Shown: positions 9,502 through 18,110 of the stretch, one piece after another
Layout of the letters: each line of letters opens with the position of its first letter
Numbering within the stretch: the stretch's first letter is position 1
Source: a bacterium
GTDB taxonomy: Bacteria > Auribacterota > UBA3054
Length of the DNA: 42,947 bases
NCBI GenBank assembly: GCA_017963805.1
Contig: JAGCTE010000041.1
Span: 1-42,947, forward strand
Direction of reading: 5' to 3'
The notes under the pieces: generated by a model
Seen by the model: only the letters and a program-made list of their open reading frames with translations
The model's database searches: none
What the model was told of the DNA's origin: nothing
Position numbers and translations under genes: made by a program

Positions 9502-9918
9502 ATGGCTCTACAACCGAAAAGAGTTAAGTTCAGAAAGCAGCAGCGCATGTCGCGCTCCGGTCTCGCCAAGGGCGGAACGGAAGTCGCTTTCGGTGAATAC
9601 GGCCTTCAGGCCCTGGACAGAGGCTGGGTCACAGCCATCCAGATCGAGGCGGCCCGTGTCGCCATCACCCGTCACATGAAGAGACGCGGCAAAGTCTGGA
9701 TCCGCTCGTTCCCCGACAAACCCTACAGCAAGAAACCCGCCGAGACCCGTCAGGGCAAAGGCAAAGGCGCCACCGAGGGCTGGGTCGCCGTCATTCGTCC
9801 GGGCAAAGTCATGTTCGAGATCGAAGGCGTCACCGAAGCCGTCGCCAAAGAGGCTCTCTGCCTGGCCGCCGCGAAACTCTCCATCCGCACGCGCTTCGTC
9901 GCGAGACATGTAATCTAA
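9502..9918 (+). CDS. rplP: 50S ribosomal protein L16
   Basis: L16 helps position tRNA at the A site. The 138-residue product has standard length, with the N-terminal [13 protein letters not shown] and the core [18 protein letters not shown] and [18 protein letters not shown]. It is followed after 10 nt by rpmC with an AAGGAGG binding site. Confidence 0.97.
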   Translation: MALQPKRVKFRKQQRMSRSGLAKGGTEVAFGEYGLQALDRGWVTAIQIEAARVAITRHMKRRGKVWIRSFPDKPYSKKPAETRQGKGKGATEGWVAVIRPGKVMFEIEGVTEAVAKEALCLAAAKLSIRTRFVARHVI

Positions 9919-9928
9919 GGAGGAAACG

Positions 9929-10129
9929 ATGAAGAAAGCTAACGAGATCCGCAATCTGGAAGTGGACCAGCTGGAGAAGGAACTCTCCCGTCTGCAGAAG
10001 GAAAGCTTCGAGCTTCGCAACAAGAAAGCCATCAAGCAGCTGACGACCACTCACGAACTGAAGCAGAATCGCCGCGCGATCGCCCAGATCAAAACCGTCA
10101 TCACTGAAAAGAATAAAAAGTCGCAGTAA
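9929..10129 (+). CDS. rpmC: 50S ribosomal protein L29
   Basis: L29 is a small two-helix protein at the tunnel exit next to L23. The 66-residue product has the usual LEKELSRLQKESFELRNKKAIKQL core and the NRRAIAQIKTVI C-terminal helix. It has a strong AAGGAGGAAACG binding site. Confidence 0.95.
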   Translation: MKKANEIRNLEVDQLEKELSRLQKESFELRNKKAIKQLTTTHELKQNRRAIAQIKTVITEKNKKSQ

Positions 10130-10152
10130 CGACATAAATCGGAAACCAGATA

Positions 10153-10437
10153 ATGGAAAACAAAATTGATAGCAGCAGAAAGATCCGCCAGGGCGTGGTC
10201 ATAAGCGATAAGGGAGACAAATCCCTCGTGGTGCGCGTCGAACGCCGTGCGCCGCACGTCTTGTACAGCAAGATGGTGCGCCTGGTCAAGAAGTACTACG
10301 TTCATGACGAGAAGAACGAAGCTCGTCTCGGCGACACCGTCAGAATCGAAGAGTGCCGTCCTATTAGCAAAACCAAACGTTGGCGTCTCCTTGAGATCGT
10401 TGAGCGCGCCACTCTGAACGCTTCCGAACAGCAGTAA
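10153..10437 (+). CDS. rpsQ: 30S ribosomal protein S17
   Basis: S17 is a primary 16S rRNA binder with an OB fold. The 94-residue product contains [19 protein letters not shown] and the typical [30 protein letters not shown], split here across the fold. The length is normal. It sits between rpmC and rplN as expected. Confidence 0.96.
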   Translation: MENKIDSSRKIRQGVVISDKGDKSLVVRVERRAPHVLYSKMVRLVKKYYVHDEKNEARLGDTVRIEECRPISKTKRWRLLEIVERATLNASEQQ

Positions 10438-10450
10438 GGAGTACTAGATT

Positions 10451-10819
10451 ATGATTCAGCAGCAAACCAGACTGGTAGTCGCCGACAACACGGGCGCCCG
10501 TGAAGTCATGTGCATCCGAGTCCTCGGCGGTACTAAGCGTCATTACGCCCAGGTAGGCGACATCATCGTCTGCTCCGTCAAGGCCGCCGACCCCAACAGC
10601 CCTGTCAAGAAAGGCGAAGTGGTCAAGGGCGTCATCGTCCGCACGAAAAACATCATCAAACGCAAAGACGGCTCCAAGCTTCGTTTCGACAACAACGCGC
10701 TGGTCATCCTCGCCAAGGACAAAGATCCGAAAGGCACCCGTATCTTCGGGCCCGTGGCCAGGGAACTGCGCGAAAAGAAGTTCACGAAGATCGTCTCTTT
10801 AGCCCCGGAAGTTGTGTAA
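10451..10819 (+). CDS. rplN: 50S ribosomal protein L14
   Basis: L14 forms an inter-subunit bridge. The 122-residue product has [19 protein letters not shown] at the N-terminus, [12 protein letters not shown] in the middle and [15 protein letters not shown] near the end, all textbook L14 at usual length. Confidence 0.97.
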   Translation: MIQQQTRLVVADNTGAREVMCIRVLGGTKRHYAQVGDIIVCSVKAADPNSPVKKGEVVKGVIVRTKNIIKRKDGSKLRFDNNALVILAKDKDPKGTRIFGPVARELREKKFTKIVSLAPEVV

Positions 10820-10832
10820 GGAAGGTAATTTT

Positions 10833-11075
10833 ATGGGTATCAAAAAAGGTGACATCGTCAAAGTTATCTCCGGCAACGGCAAAGGCAAGGAAGGCAAAGT
10901 CCTCAGCGTCAAGAATGCCGGTTGCGATAACTGCACCGTGAAGGTGGAGGGCGTGAAGCTCCAGAAGCGCCACGTCAAGGCCCGCAGCGAAGCCCAGAAG
11001 GGCGGCATCGTCGACAAAGAGGCTCCCATCCACATCTCGAACGTGAAGCTCGTGAGCTCAGGCTCGAACGAATAA
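10833..11075 (+). CDS. rplX: 50S ribosomal protein L24
   Basis: L24 initiates 50S assembly through its KOW motif. I start the gene at the ATG at 10833 (MGIKKGDIVKVISGNGKGKE), giving 80 residues. The frame is open back to a TTG at 10812 that overlaps the rplN stop, but that would bury the GGAAGG binding site and add a non-conserved heptapeptide. KOW motif at about residues 5-25. The product is shorter than the roughly 100 residues in E. coli, within the range of short bacterial L24. Confidence 0.94.
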   Translation: MGIKKGDIVKVISGNGKGKEGKVLSVKNAGCDNCTVKVEGVKLQKRHVKARSEAQKGGIVDKEAPIHISNVKLVSSGSNE

Positions 11076-11104
11076 GCAAGGTAAGCATAAAGGAAAGATA
11101 AAAA

Positions 11105-11722
11105 ATGTGCGCAAAAGCTAAGAAAGAAGCTCCGGAAGCCAAGGCCAGTGCCCCCGCCGAAAAAGTGACGCCGCGTTTCATGGCGCTCTACAACGACGAG
11201 ATCAAGGCCAAGCTGTTCAAGGAACTCAAAAAGGAAAACGTCCACCTCGTCCCGAAACTTGAGAAGATCGTGGTGAGCATGGGCGTCGGCATCGCTACTG
11301 AGGACGCGGCCCACGTTCAGAACGCCGCCGCGGACCTGGCCATCATCACCGGCCAGAAGCCCGTCATCACCAAAGCCACGAAGTCCGTCTCCAACTTCAA
11401 GCTGAGAGAAGGCAACCAGGTCGGCTGCAAAGTCACCCTGCGCGGCGCCCGCATGTATGAGTTCCTTGAAAGACTCATCTGCATCGCACTGCCCCGCATC
11501 CGCGACTTCCGCGGCATCTCCGCCAAGGGTTTCGACGGCAACGGCAATTTCTCCTTCGGCCTTAACGACCAGCTGGTCTTCCCGGAGATCAACCCGGACA
11601 AAGTGAAACGCCAGCAGGGTATGAATATCACGTTCGTCACCAGCACCACTTCCGACGCTGACTGCAAAGCCATGCTGAAGGAATTCGGTATGCCTTTCGT
11701 GAAAAACACTAACGCTAAATAA
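11105..11722 (+). CDS. rplE: 50S ribosomal protein L5 with N-terminal extension
   Basis: L5 binds 5S rRNA. The 205-residue product is about 25 longer than the usual 179. The extra part is an Ala, Lys and Glu-rich N-terminal stretch (residues 1-22, [18 protein letters not shown]) before the standard [15 protein letters not shown]. The core is intact ([43 protein letters not shown]). The ATG at 11105 has GGAAAG upstream. No better start within the extension keeps a binding site, so I regard the extension as real. Confidence 0.95.
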   Translation: MCAKAKKEAPEAKASAPAEKVTPRFMALYNDEIKAKLFKELKKENVHLVPKLEKIVVSMGVGIATEDAAHVQNAAADLAIITGQKPVITKATKSVSNFKLREGNQVGCKVTLRGARMYEFLERLICIALPRIRDFRGISAKGFDGNGNFSFGLNDQLVFPEINPDKVKRQQGMNITFVTSTTSDADCKAMLKEFGMPFVKNTNAK

Positions 11723-11733
11723 AGGTTCTCAAA

Positions 11734-11919
11734 GTGGCTAAAACATCATTGATACAGAAGCAGAAAAGGACCCCGAAGTTCAGCTGCAGAGGCTACAACC
11801 GCTGCCAGAGATGCGGCCGCCGCCGCGGGTACATGCGTAAGTTCCAGCTTTGCCGTATTTGTTTCCGCGAACTGGCGGGCAACGGCGCTATCCCCGGCGT
11901 GGTGAAGTCCAGCTGGTAA
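11734..11919 (+). CDS. rpsN: 30S ribosomal protein S14, zinc-binding short type
   Basis: The 61-residue S14 is the short C+ (type Z) form. Cys24, Cys27, Cys40 and Cys43 make a C-x2-C-x12-C-x2-C zinc ribbon ([21 protein letters not shown]), and the protein ends GVVKSSW as usual. Translation starts at GTG 11734 with AAAGG upstream. Confidence 0.96.
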   Translation: MAKTSLIQKQKRTPKFSCRGYNRCQRCGRRRGYMRKFQLCRICFRELAGNGAIPGVVKSSW

Positions 11920-11961
11920 TTTTTCTGAAAACAAGATAATTCAATATATCAGGAGTTAAGT

Positions 11962-12357
11962 ATGGCAATGTCAGACCCGATCGGCGATCTTCTCGCGCGC
12001 ATCAGAAACGCGTGCATGGCTAAGCATCGCAGCGTCGACGTCCCCGCTTCCAAGCTCAAAGTCAGCATTCTGGAAGTTCTGAAGGCGGAAGGTTTCATCA
12101 GCGGCTATCAGCCCGTGGAGGATGCTCCCATCCCGACTCTCCGCGTCTATATCCGCTATTTCCGTCACGAACCGGTCATTCAGCATATCAAGCGCGTCAG
12201 TAAGCCCGGTCTGCGCCGTTACGCGGCCGCTTCCGAAATGAAGCTGGTCAGAGGCGGCCTGGGCCTTATGATCGTCTCCACCCCGGAAGGCGTCATAACG
12301 AGCAAGGAAGCCAAGAAGCGCAACGTGGGCGGCGAGCTCTTAGTGGAAATCTGGTAA
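11962..12357 (+). CDS. rpsH: 30S ribosomal protein S8
   Basis: S8 is a central 16S rRNA binder and, in E. coli, the spc-operon repressor. The 131-residue product starts SDPIGDLLARIRNA and ends KEAKKRNVGGELLVEIW, typical apart from the LLVEIW end in place of ILCYVW. It has an AGGAGTTAAGT binding site. Confidence 0.96.
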   Translation: MAMSDPIGDLLARIRNACMAKHRSVDVPASKLKVSILEVLKAEGFISGYQPVEDAPIPTLRVYIRYFRHEPVIQHIKRVSKPGLRRYAAASEMKLVRGGLGLMIVSTPEGVITSKEAKKRNVGGELLVEIW

Positions 12358-12395
12358 TCAAAGCGGGGAACCGCGAAACCCAAATATAAAAGAAA

Positions 12396-12938
12396 ATGTC
12401 ACGAATCGGAAGAAAATCTATTACGGTGCCCCAGGGCGTGACCGTGACGGCCGAGACCGGCAAGGTCACCGTCAAAGGTCAGAAGGGTGAGGTCAGCATG
12501 CCTCTTCCCCAGGGCATTACCGTGACCGTGGACGGCTCCAACGTGAGCGTCTCAAGGGAAAGCGAAGAGCGTCATCTTTGCGAAATGCACGGCACGGTCC
12601 GCGCCACGCTGGTCAACATGATAGCGGGCGTCAAGGACGGTTACTCCAAGGGCCTCGAGATGGTCGGCGTCGGCTACCGCGCCGAAGTCAAGGCCAACAA
12701 GCTCTATCTCTACATCGGCTGGACGAAGCCCGCCGAGGTCGAGATCCCGAAGGGAATAACCTGCGCCGTCGATCAGAACACCAAGATCAACCTCACCGGC
12801 GTCTCTCTGGACCAGGTCGGCGTCATCGCCGCCAAGATCCGCAGCATCTGCCCGCCCGAACCCTACGGCGGAAAGGGCATTCGCTACGCCGGCGAGAACA
12901 TTCGCCGCAAAGCCGGCAAGTCCGTGGCTGGCAAGTAA
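12396..12938 (+). CDS. rplF: 50S ribosomal protein L6
   Basis: L6 sits near the GTPase-associated centre. The 180-residue product has two tandem alpha-beta repeats, with SRIGRKSITVPQGVTV at the start and PPEPYGGKGIRYAGENIRRKAGK at the end, the classic L6 signature. The length is normal. Confidence 0.97.
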   Translation: MSRIGRKSITVPQGVTVTAETGKVTVKGQKGEVSMPLPQGITVTVDGSNVSVSRESEERHLCEMHGTVRATLVNMIAGVKDGYSKGLEMVGVGYRAEVKANKLYLYIGWTKPAEVEIPKGITCAVDQNTKINLTGVSLDQVGVIAAKIRSICPPEPYGGKGIRYAGENIRRKAGKSVAGK

Positions 12939-12958
12939 GGATTTGAGAGGATAACAAT

Positions 12959-13330
12959 ATGAAATACACAGCTAAACGCAAAGATCTTACTCCGCGCAAG
13001 AGACGTCATCGCAGCATGCGTCAGAGAGTCGTCGGCACCGTCGAACGTCCCCGTCTGCATGTGAACTGCACCCTGCGCTACATCTACGCCCAGGTCATCG
13101 ACGATTCCGAAGGCAAAGTTCTGGCCAGCGCCACCAGCGCCGGCAAGAATTACACCGCCGAGGGCAGCCGCTCCAACATCGCCGCCGCCAAAGAAGTCGG
13201 CAAGATGGTTGCCGAGGCCGCCAAAGCCAAAAACATCACCGCGGTGGTCTTCGACCGCGCCGGATTCAAGTATCACGGCAAAGTCAAAGCTCTGGCTGAC
13301 GCCGCCCGCGAAGCCGGTTTGCAATTTTAA
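12959..13330 (+). CDS. rplR: 50S ribosomal protein L18
   Basis: L18 binds 5S rRNA with L5. The 123-residue product has [21 protein letters not shown] near the N-terminus, YAQVIDD in the middle and the C-terminal [26 protein letters not shown], all typical. Confidence 0.96.
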   Translation: MKYTAKRKDLTPRKRRHRSMRQRVVGTVERPRLHVNCTLRYIYAQVIDDSEGKVLASATSAGKNYTAEGSRSNIAAAKEVGKMVAEAAKAKNITAVVFDRAGFKYHGKVKALADAAREAGLQF

Positions 13331-13354
13331 GTCAATATACGAGGAGTACTTTAA

Positions 13355-13891
13355 GTGGCAAGATTCAGAGAAGAGAAGTCCGCGGACACGTTCGAAATAG
13401 AGAACGTCATTAAGGTCAACCGCACTTCCAAGACCGTAAAAGGCGGTCGCCGCAACAGTTTCAGCGCTTTGGTCGTCGTTGGCGACGGCAAGGGCCACGT
13501 CGGACTGGGCTTCGGTAAAGCCAACGAGACTACCGACGCCATCAGCAAGGCTTACAACGACGGCCGCAAGAACGTCGTCGAAGTGAAGCTCTACAACACG
13601 ACCATCCCGTTTGCCGCCACCGGCAAGTTCAAAGCCGGCAAAGTCTTCCTTAAGCCCGCCACGACCGGTACCGGCGTCATCGCCGGCGGCGCGGTCCGCG
13701 CGGTCTTGGAGGCCGTCGGCGTGAAGGACATCCTTAGCAAGTCCATGGGCTCCAACAACCCCATCAACATGGCTAAGGCTACCCTCACCGCTTTGCAGAT
13801 GATGACCACCACGGAAGAGGTCAAGGCCCGCCGCGGTTTGCGTGGAAAGAATAAGGAAAATGAAGCTCCGGAGACTCCGGCTGCCGAATAA
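13355..13891 (+). CDS. rpsE: 30S ribosomal protein S5
   Basis: S5 takes part in decoding fidelity and mRNA entry. The 178-residue product starts from GTG and has [27 protein letters not shown] (dsRBD-like part) and [29 protein letters not shown] in the C-terminal domain. It is followed after 11 nt by rplO. The rpmD (L30) gene found here in many bacteria is absent. Confidence 0.97.
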   Translation: MARFREEKSADTFEIENVIKVNRTSKTVKGGRRNSFSALVVVGDGKGHVGLGFGKANETTDAISKAYNDGRKNVVEVKLYNTTIPFAATGKFKAGKVFLKPATTGTGVIAGGAVRAVLEAVGVKDILSKSMGSNNPINMAKATLTALQMMTTTEEVKARRGLRGKNKENEAPETPAAE

Positions 13892-13902
13892 GGAAATAGA
13901 TT

Positions 13903-14355
13903 ATGCAGATCAACGATTTAAAAGCTTTTCCGGGCGCCAAGCGCACGAATAAGAGAAGAGGCCAGGGCCAGGGTACCGGCAACGGCAAGACGGCCGGCCG
14001 CGGCAACAAAGGTCAGAAAGCCCGTTCCGGCGGCGGCGTCCGCATCGGCTTCGAAGGCGGCCAGACCCCAATCTACCGCAGACTTCCCCGCAGGGGCTTC
14101 AACAACGCCAACTTCACCGTCGTCTACGAAGTGGTGAACGTCAGCGACCTGAACAGATTCCCGGCCGGTTCCACGGTGACCATAAAGGAACTCATCGCCA
14201 TCGGCATCCTCCCCAAGAAGACTCCGCGTTTCAAAGTTCTTGCCAAGGGCGAGATCAACGTCGCGGTGACGGTCGTCGCCGACAAGTGGAGCCCTGCCGC
14301 TGAGGAAAAGATCAAAGCCGCCGGCGGTTCCATCTCCAACGGAAAACAGGAATAA
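13903..14355 (+). CDS. rplO: 50S ribosomal protein L15
   Basis: L15 is a late-assembly 50S protein. The 150-residue product has the Gly and Arg-rich N-terminus (KRTNKRRGQGQGTGNGKTAGRG, split around residue 20) and GGQTPIYRRLPRRGFNN. The C-terminal globular part ends GGSISNGKQE. It directly precedes secY, as in most bacteria. Confidence 0.96.
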   Translation: MQINDLKAFPGAKRTNKRRGQGQGTGNGKTAGRGNKGQKARSGGGVRIGFEGGQTPIYRRLPRRGFNNANFTVVYEVVNVSDLNRFPAGSTVTIKELIAIGILPKKTPRFKVLAKGEINVAVTVVADKWSPAAEEKIKAAGGSISNGKQE

Positions 14356-14383
14356 TTCATAATCAAGCCCATTCAGGACCGTT

Positions 14384-15703
14384 ATGTTTAAAGCGCTTAG
14401 CAACATGTTCAGCATCAAGGAACTCAGGGAGAGGATCATCTTCACTCTCCTGATGCTTGGTGTTTACCGTCTGGCAGGCAGCATCTGGGCTCCCGGCGTC
14501 GACGTTTCCAAAGTTAGCGAAATGTTCGCCGGCGTGAACAAGAACCTGTTCGACATGATGGATATGTTTACGGGCGGCGGCATCGGCAACATGACCATCA
14601 TGGCTCTTGGTGTCATGCCTAACATCTCCGCCTCCATTATAATCCAGCTGGCAGCCAGCGTCGTTCCCTCCTTGGAGCGTCTCTCCAGGGAAGGCGAAGC
14701 GGGCCGCAACAAGATCAATCAGTACGTCCGTTACCTCACGGTCATCATCTGCGTTGTGCAGGGCGCCATATTGGCCAGATCCCTGGTCCACAACGGCATC
14801 AACATGATATCCCCCGTGCTCTTCGTCCCGCTCTTCATCATCTGCCTTACGGCCGGCACCACCTTCCTTATGTGGCTCGGCGAGCAGATCACGCAGCGCG
14901 GCGTCGGCAACGGCATATCCCTTATCATCGCCGCCGGTATTTTGTGCCGCATGCCCTACGCTTTCAAGCGCCTTTGGCAGCTCCATTTCGCTCCGGGCTC
15001 TGACGGCAGCATCGCGATCGGCATTCTGATGATAGTCCTTTTCGTGGTCGTGGTCTATTCCGTTATCCTGGTCATCCAGGGCCAGCGCCGCATCCCGGTG
15101 CAGTACGCCCGCAGGGTGGCCGGCGGCGGCAAGACGGTCCCGGCTCACACTTCTTACATCCCGCTGCGCCTTAACCAGGCCAACGTCATCCCGATCATCT
15201 TCGCGGGCGCCCTTATGATCGTCCCGCAGGCTCTGGCCCAGATCGTGCCCGGCGATTGGTACACCATGCGCAACATCGTCAACCAGTTTGCCACCCCCAG
15301 CAGCGCCGGCTACCTTATCGTTTACGCCGCTCTGGTCATCTTCTTCACGTACTTCTACACGGCCATTCAGTTCAACCCCGTGCAGATCGCCGATGACTTC
15401 AAGAAAAACGGCGCCTTCATTCCCGGCATCAGGCCCGGCAAACCGACCTCCGACTTTTTGGAAGCCAGCATGTTCCGCATCACCACCGCGGGCGCCATCT
15501 TCCTCGCCATCATCGCCGTCGTCCCGGCTCTTATCACGGGCAGGCTGCATGTTGACTGGACGATCGCCAGCTTCATGGGCGGCACCGGTATTCTGATCGT
15601 GGTCGGCGTGGTCCTCGACACCATGCAGCAGATTGAAGCGCACCTTCTCATGCACCAGTATGACGGTTTCATGCAGAAGGGCCGCCTCAGAGGGAGATAT
15701 TGA
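14384..15703 (+). CDS. secY: Protein translocase subunit SecY
   Basis: SecY is the channel of the Sec translocon in the inner membrane. The 439-residue product has about ten hydrophobic segments, a start (MFSIKELRERIIFTLLMLGVYRLAGSIWAPG) typical of the family, the plug and TM2 region MALGVMPNISASIIIQL, the cytosolic loop RRIPVQYARRV (translocation-critical Arg), and C-terminal FIPGIRPGKPTSDFL. The stop lies 5 nt before the adk ATG. Confidence 0.97.
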   Translation: MFKALSNMFSIKELRERIIFTLLMLGVYRLAGSIWAPGVDVSKVSEMFAGVNKNLFDMMDMFTGGGIGNMTIMALGVMPNISASIIIQLAASVVPSLERLSREGEAGRNKINQYVRYLTVIICVVQGAILARSLVHNGINMISPVLFVPLFIICLTAGTTFLMWLGEQITQRGVGNGISLIIAAGILCRMPYAFKRLWQLHFAPGSDGSIAIGILMIVLFVVVVYSVILVIQGQRRIPVQYARRVAGGGKTVPAHTSYIPLRLNQANVIPIIFAGALMIVPQALAQIVPGDWYTMRNIVNQFATPSSAGYLIVYAALVIFFTYFYTAIQFNPVQIADDFKKNGAFIPGIRPGKPTSDFLEASMFRITTAGAIFLAIIAVVPALITGRLHVDWTIASFMGGTGILIVVGVVLDTMQQIEAHLLMHQYDGFMQKGRLRGRY

Positions 15704-15708
15704 TCTTT

Positions 15709-16347
15709 ATGCGCGTCGTTTTGCTTGGACCTCCGGGAGCCGGAAAAGGCACTCACGCCGGCGTCGTGACCGAAGCTTGCAAGATCCCGCACATCTCTAC
15801 GGGTGACATGTTCAGAGCGGCCATCAAGAACGGCACTCCTGTCGGACTGGAAGCCAAGTCCTATATGGACAAGGGCGAACTGGTCCCCGACAGCGTGGTC
15901 TGCAAAATGGTGGAAGAGAGAATTTCTGAAGCTGATTGTTCCAACGGGTTCCTTCTCGACGGATTCCCGAGAACGATGGCTCAGGCCAAAGCCCTCGACG
16001 CGGCGCTCGCCGCCAAGGGGCAGAAAATAGATCTTGTGATCAATCTCATGTGCAGCGACGAAGTGGTTTTGGGCCGCCTGACGACCCGCCGCGTCTGCCG
16101 CAAATGCGGAGCGATCTACAACGTCAAGTCGAAGCCGCCCAAAGTTGAGGGCGTCTGCGACATTGACGGCGGTGAAGTCTATCAGCGCAGTGACGACACG
16201 GCTGAGACCATCACCAACCGTCTGAGCGTCTACAAAGCCCAGACGGCGGAGCTCATTGACTATTACCGAGGCAACGGCGTCCTAAAAGACGTCAAAGCCG
16301 ACGTAGACAAATCAGAGACGGCGCAAGCCATCAGGTCTTTGCTTTAA
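15709..16347 (+). CDS. adk: Adenylate kinase
   Basis: Adk interconverts ATP, AMP and ADP. The 212-residue product starts at ATG 15709 (MRVVLLGPPGAGKGTHAG), with the P-loop at 7-15. I reject an in-frame TTG at 15700 because it overlaps the secY end and adds nothing conserved. It has TGDMFRAAI and DGFPRTMAQA. The LID domain has CRKC and a later C-x2-D (VCDIDGG), a zinc-binding form seen in many Gram-positives and PVC members. Its stop overlaps the map start by one base (TAATG). Confidence 0.97.
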   Translation: MRVVLLGPPGAGKGTHAGVVTEACKIPHISTGDMFRAAIKNGTPVGLEAKSYMDKGELVPDSVVCKMVEERISEADCSNGFLLDGFPRTMAQAKALDAALAAKGQKIDLVINLMCSDEVVLGRLTTRRVCRKCGAIYNVKSKPPKVEGVCDIDGGEVYQRSDDTAETITNRLSVYKAQTAELIDYYRGNGVLKDVKADVDKSETAQAIRSLL

Positions 16348-17096
16348 TGTCTCCCATAATCGTCAAGTCCTGTGAAGAGATCGCCTGCATGCGCGCCTCC
16401 GGTGCCATCACCGGCGAGCTTTTGAGGCTGATCGAGGAATGGATCGTCCCCGGCGTCACCACGGCGGAAATAGACCGCAGGGCCGAGGATTTCATCCGCT
16501 CGAAGGGCGCTGTGCCGGCCTTCAAGGGACTTTACGGTTTTCCCGGAACGGTCTGCTCTTCTGTGAACGAGGAAGTGGTCCACGGGATCCCGGGCGACAG
16601 GATGCTCTGTGACGGAGACATCGTCAGCATCGACACGGGCGCGGTCCTAGGGGGCTTCTACAGCGACGCCGCCAGGACTTACCTGGTGGGGAACGTCAAG
16701 CCTGAGGTCGCGAAACTCGTCAAAGAGACGGAGGCTTCCTTCGAAGCCGGCGTCAGGCTCATCAAAGATGGCATACGCCTCGGCGACGTCTCGCACGCCA
16801 TCCAGAGCCACGCTGAAAAGTTCGGCTACGGAGTCGTCAGGGAATACGTCGGTCACGGTGTGGGCAGAAAATTGCACGAGATGCCTGACATCCCCAACTT
16901 CGGAAAGAAGGGGACGGGCCCCATTCTCAAAGCGGGGATGACTCTTGCGATAGAACCCATGATCGCCTTGGGAAAGCCCGGCGTCAGGACCTTGAAGGAC
17001 GGTTGGACGGCTGTCACAAAAGACGGCTCGCCCTGCGCCCATTACGAAAACACGGTTCTGGTCACCGAGCACGGATCGGAAATATTAACAAAGTAA
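16347..17096 (+). CDS. map: Methionine aminopeptidase, type I
   Basis: Map removes the initiator Met from new proteins using a dimetal centre. The 249-residue product has the pita-bread fold ligands in order: Asp in SIDTGA, Asp in FYSDAAR, His in YVGHGVG, Glu in AIEPM and Glu in HYENTV. VNEEVVHGIPG is the substrate-pocket motif. There is no N-terminal zinc-finger extension. It overlaps adk by one base. Many bacteria follow map with infA, but here rpmJ comes next. Confidence 0.97.
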   Translation: MSPIIVKSCEEIACMRASGAITGELLRLIEEWIVPGVTTAEIDRRAEDFIRSKGAVPAFKGLYGFPGTVCSSVNEEVVHGIPGDRMLCDGDIVSIDTGAVLGGFYSDAARTYLVGNVKPEVAKLVKETEASFEAGVRLIKDGIRLGDVSHAIQSHAEKFGYGVVREYVGHGVGRKLHEMPDIPNFGKKGTGPILKAGMTLAIEPMIALGKPGVRTLKDGWTAVTKDGSPCAHYENTVLVTEHGSEILTK

Positions 17097-17116
17097 ATAC
17101 ATAAAGGAAAAACACC

Positions 17117-17230
17117 ATGAAAGTGCGTTCTTCAGTAAAACTGATGTGCGAAAAGTGCCGCATCGTCCGGAGAAACCGGGTCATTCGCGTTATCTGTACC
17201 AACCCGCGCCACAAACAGCGCCAGGGATAA
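17117..17230 (+). CDS. rpmJ: 50S ribosomal protein L36
   Basis: The 37-codon ORF starts [19 protein letters not shown] and ends [11 protein letters not shown]. Cys11, Cys14, Cys27 and His32 form the expected zinc ribbon of the C+ form of L36. The binding site is AAGGAAAAACACC. It is the smallest gene in the operon and lies between map and rpsM as usual. Confidence 0.95.
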   Translation: MKVRSSVKLMCEKCRIVRRNRVIRVICTNPRHKQRQG

Positions 17231-17265
17231 CCCATTTGCAAAAAGCCTAAAGGAGCAAAAACCTT

Positions 17266-17640
17266 ATGCCTCGTATCGTAGGAGTAGACATTCCTAATCA
17301 GAAGCGGATCGAAGCCGCTTTACAGTACATCTATGGCGTTGGCCCGCTCACCGCGAAACTGATCCTGGCGGAAGCCGAAGTCGATCCGGACAAGAGAGCC
17401 CACGAATTGGTCAATGACGAGATCCAGCGCATCACCCAGGCGCTTCAGGCCAGACTGATCGAGGGCGATCTTCGCCGCGAAGTCCAGCAGAACATCAAGC
17501 GCCTCGTCGCCATCAACTGCTACCGCGGTCAGCGTCATCGCAAGAACCTGCCGACGCGCGGACAGCGCACTCGTACCAACGCCCGCACCTGCAAAGGCCC
17601 CAAACGCATGTTGAGCGCCGGCGGCGGACCCAAGAAATAA
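17266..17640 (+). CDS. rpsM: 30S ribosomal protein S13
   Basis: S13 contacts the P-site tRNA and the 50S subunit. The 124-residue product has PRIVGVDIPNQKRIEAALQYIYGVG at the N-terminus, RLVAINCYRGQRHRKNLPTRGQRT with the basic tail, and ends in a typical Lys and Gly-rich end. It has an AAAGGAG binding site. Confidence 0.97.
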   Translation: MPRIVGVDIPNQKRIEAALQYIYGVGPLTAKLILAEAEVDPDKRAHELVNDEIQRITQALQARLIEGDLRREVQQNIKRLVAINCYRGQRHRKNLPTRGQRTRTNARTCKGPKRMLSAGGGPKK

Positions 17641-17668
17641 GAAATAAACTCAGGAGTAATATCTTACA

Positions 17669-18058
17669 ATGGCTACAACAAGACGCAAAGGCGTGCGGAA
17701 AGTCAGCAAGAACATCCCGCAGGGCATCGCCTACATCAAGGCCTCTTTTAACAACACGATCGTTTCTGTGGCTGACCGCCGCGGCAATGTGATCTCCTGG
17801 TGCTCCGCCGGCAAGCTCAAATACAGCGGCGCCCGCAAGTCCACGGCCTTCGTGGCGACCAGGATCGCCTCCGAAGCCGCCGCCGTCGCTATGCAGAACG
17901 GCATGCGCGAAGTGGAAGTCAAAGTCAGCGGCCCCGGCGCCGGACGCGAAGCGGCCGTGCGCGCTTTCGAGACCGCCGGCATGACCGTCACCTCCATCAG
18001 CGACACCACGCCCGTTCCCCACAACGGCTGCCGTCCCCGCAAGCGCCGCCGCGTGTAA
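17669..18058 (+). CDS. rpsK: 30S ribosomal protein S11
   Basis: S11 lies on the 30S platform. The 129-residue product has [22 protein letters not shown], the conserved [12 protein letters not shown] segment and the C-terminal [15 protein letters not shown]. The rpsD (S4) gene that usually follows is missing; rpoA comes next after 52 nt. Confidence 0.97.
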   Translation: MATTRRKGVRKVSKNIPQGIAYIKASFNNTIVSVADRRGNVISWCSAGKLKYSGARKSTAFVATRIASEAAAVAMQNGMREVEVKVSGPGAGREAAVRAFETAGMTVTSISDTTPVPHNGCRPRKRRRV

Positions 18059-18110
18059 CACTGTTTTTTCCAGCGTTTGGAGTTTCACCTGAATTTAGAG
18101 GGGTCTTCCC

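Noticed and set aside
10812..10832. Upstream TTG start of rplX
   Set aside because: It would overlap the rplN stop and cover the ribosome binding site; the ATG at 10833 matches the conserved L24 start.
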